NCBI GenBank assembly: GCA_003476595.1
Contig: DMTU01000264.1
Location: forward strand, 2,958 to 9,914
Reading direction: 5' to 3'
DNA from: Acidimicrobiaceae bacterium
GTDB taxonomy: Bacteria; Actinomycetota; Acidimicrobiia; Acidimicrobiales; Salinilacustritrichaceae
DNA length: 6,957 bases
This document shows, piece after piece, positions 6,763 through 6,957 of this stretch. The notes under the pieces were generated by a model, which saw only the letters and a program-made list of their open reading frames with translations, ran no database searches and was not told the DNA's origin. Position numbers and translations under genes: made by a program. Position 1 is the first letter of the stretch. The number at the start of each line of letters is the position of its first letter.

Positions 6763-6768
6763 AGTTTA
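6763..6768 (-). promoter_or_regulatory. glmM: -10 box of a likely leaderless glmM promoter
   Basis: On the minus strand TAAACT fits the actinobacterial TANNNT -10 pattern and ends exactly 7 bases before the glmM ATG (spacer TGACCCG). That places the transcription start at or next to the start codon, the classic leaderless layout in actinobacteria. There is no Shine-Dalgarno sequence before the ATG and no clear -35 hexamer. The rest of the 181-base rpsI-glmM gap holds only the rpsI terminator and otherwise shows nothing recognisable. Confidence 0.6.
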
Positions 6769-6866
6769 GACGATGAGGCGGGCGCTTCCCGTCCCGGGGC
6801 CACTGGGCGGACCCGCGGCGCCGCCCGGTTGCCGGCCATATGCCGATGTTTGCGCTGGTTAAACGG

Positions 6867-6906
6867 CGAAAGCCCGCCCCGCCACAAAGGGCGGAACGGG
6901 CTTTCG
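6867..6906 (-). terminator. Hairpin terminator downstream of rpsI
   Basis: Two 17-base arms (6867-6883 and 6890-6906) enclose a 6-base loop. In minus-strand RNA all 17 positions pair, two of them as G-U wobbles. In plus-strand RNA the same positions would be A-C mismatches, so the structure is tuned for minus-strand transcription. It begins 31 bases after the rpsI stop. The stem ends in GGGCTTTCG and a short GTTT follows a few bases on, rather than a long U-tract. It probably insulates the ribosomal-protein operon from glmM. Confidence 0.8.
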
Positions 6907-6936
6907 TGCAAGCGCCAAGGGCGCCTGGAAGCGGGA

Positions 6937-6957
6937 TTAACGCTTCGAGTACTGCTG
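6937..6957 (-). CDS. rpsI: 30S ribosomal protein S9, last six codons (truncated by window edge)
   Basis: Reading leftward from the window edge, seven codons give QQYSKR followed by TAA (6939-6937). S9 proteins almost universally end in QYSKR or QFSKR, a tail that reaches toward the ribosomal P site. The identification rests on that short tail plus two context points: a strong terminator directly downstream and glmM as the next gene, which is the common actinobacterial rplM-rpsI-glmM order. The penultimate-domain residue is Q where many relatives have P, a minor difference. Confidence 0.8.
   Translation of the reverse strand, partial: QQYSKR

Noticed and set aside
6756..6911. 52-residue N-terminal extension of GlmM from the ATG at 6911
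   Set aside because: It would translate through the rpsI terminator and the -10 box. GlmM proteins start at the [13 protein letters not shown] sequence found at 6755.

Overview
The window comes from a high-GC (about 70% by eye) actinobacterium. The genes from the left edge to about position 5760 resemble the deep-branching Acidimicrobiia type. The right edge (rpsI end, terminator, leaderless start of glmM and the N-terminal 70% of GlmM) looks more like Micrococcaceae/Arthrobacter. These assignments rest on recalled family sequences and codon use, not on a search.

Layout, left to right. 1-501 (+): C-terminal part of a hotdog-fold thioesterase-like protein. It converges on a four-gene minus-strand block across a GC-rich hairpin (509-549). 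The block, read in its own direction from the right edge, starts with the last six codons of rpsI (30S protein S9) and a strong hairpin terminator (6867-6906). Then come glmM (phosphoglucosamine mutase, 6755-5409), a lipoprotein with two META domains (5348-4506), a very long GlmS-type glucosamine-6-phosphate synthase of 1153 residues (4426-965), and acpS (holo-ACP synthase, 957-565). No tRNA, CRISPR array, insertion sequence or phage gene was seen.

How the genes work together. GlmS makes glucosamine-6-phosphate from fructose-6-phosphate and glutamine, and GlmM converts it to glucosamine-1-phosphate, feeding UDP-GlcNAc and hence peptidoglycan. The rpsI-glmM-glmS-acpS order is a familiar actinobacterial housekeeping arrangement. 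AcpS, which charges acyl carrier protein, and the thioesterase-like protein touch fatty-acid or polyketide metabolism. The lipoprotein between glmM and glmS is the unexpected member.

Three things deserve attention. First, GlmS is about twice its usual length: extra segments separate its catalytic parts, yet every catalytic residue I could place is kept, including a C-tail lysine displaced by about 105 residues and followed by a 197-residue extension. Second, glmM is a mosaic whose two parts differ in protein type and codon use, meeting inside the conserved GGEQSGH stretch; this may be a metagenome assembly chimera or real recombination. Third, glmM has the layout of a leaderless gene. I found no clear evidence of a wholly new system.
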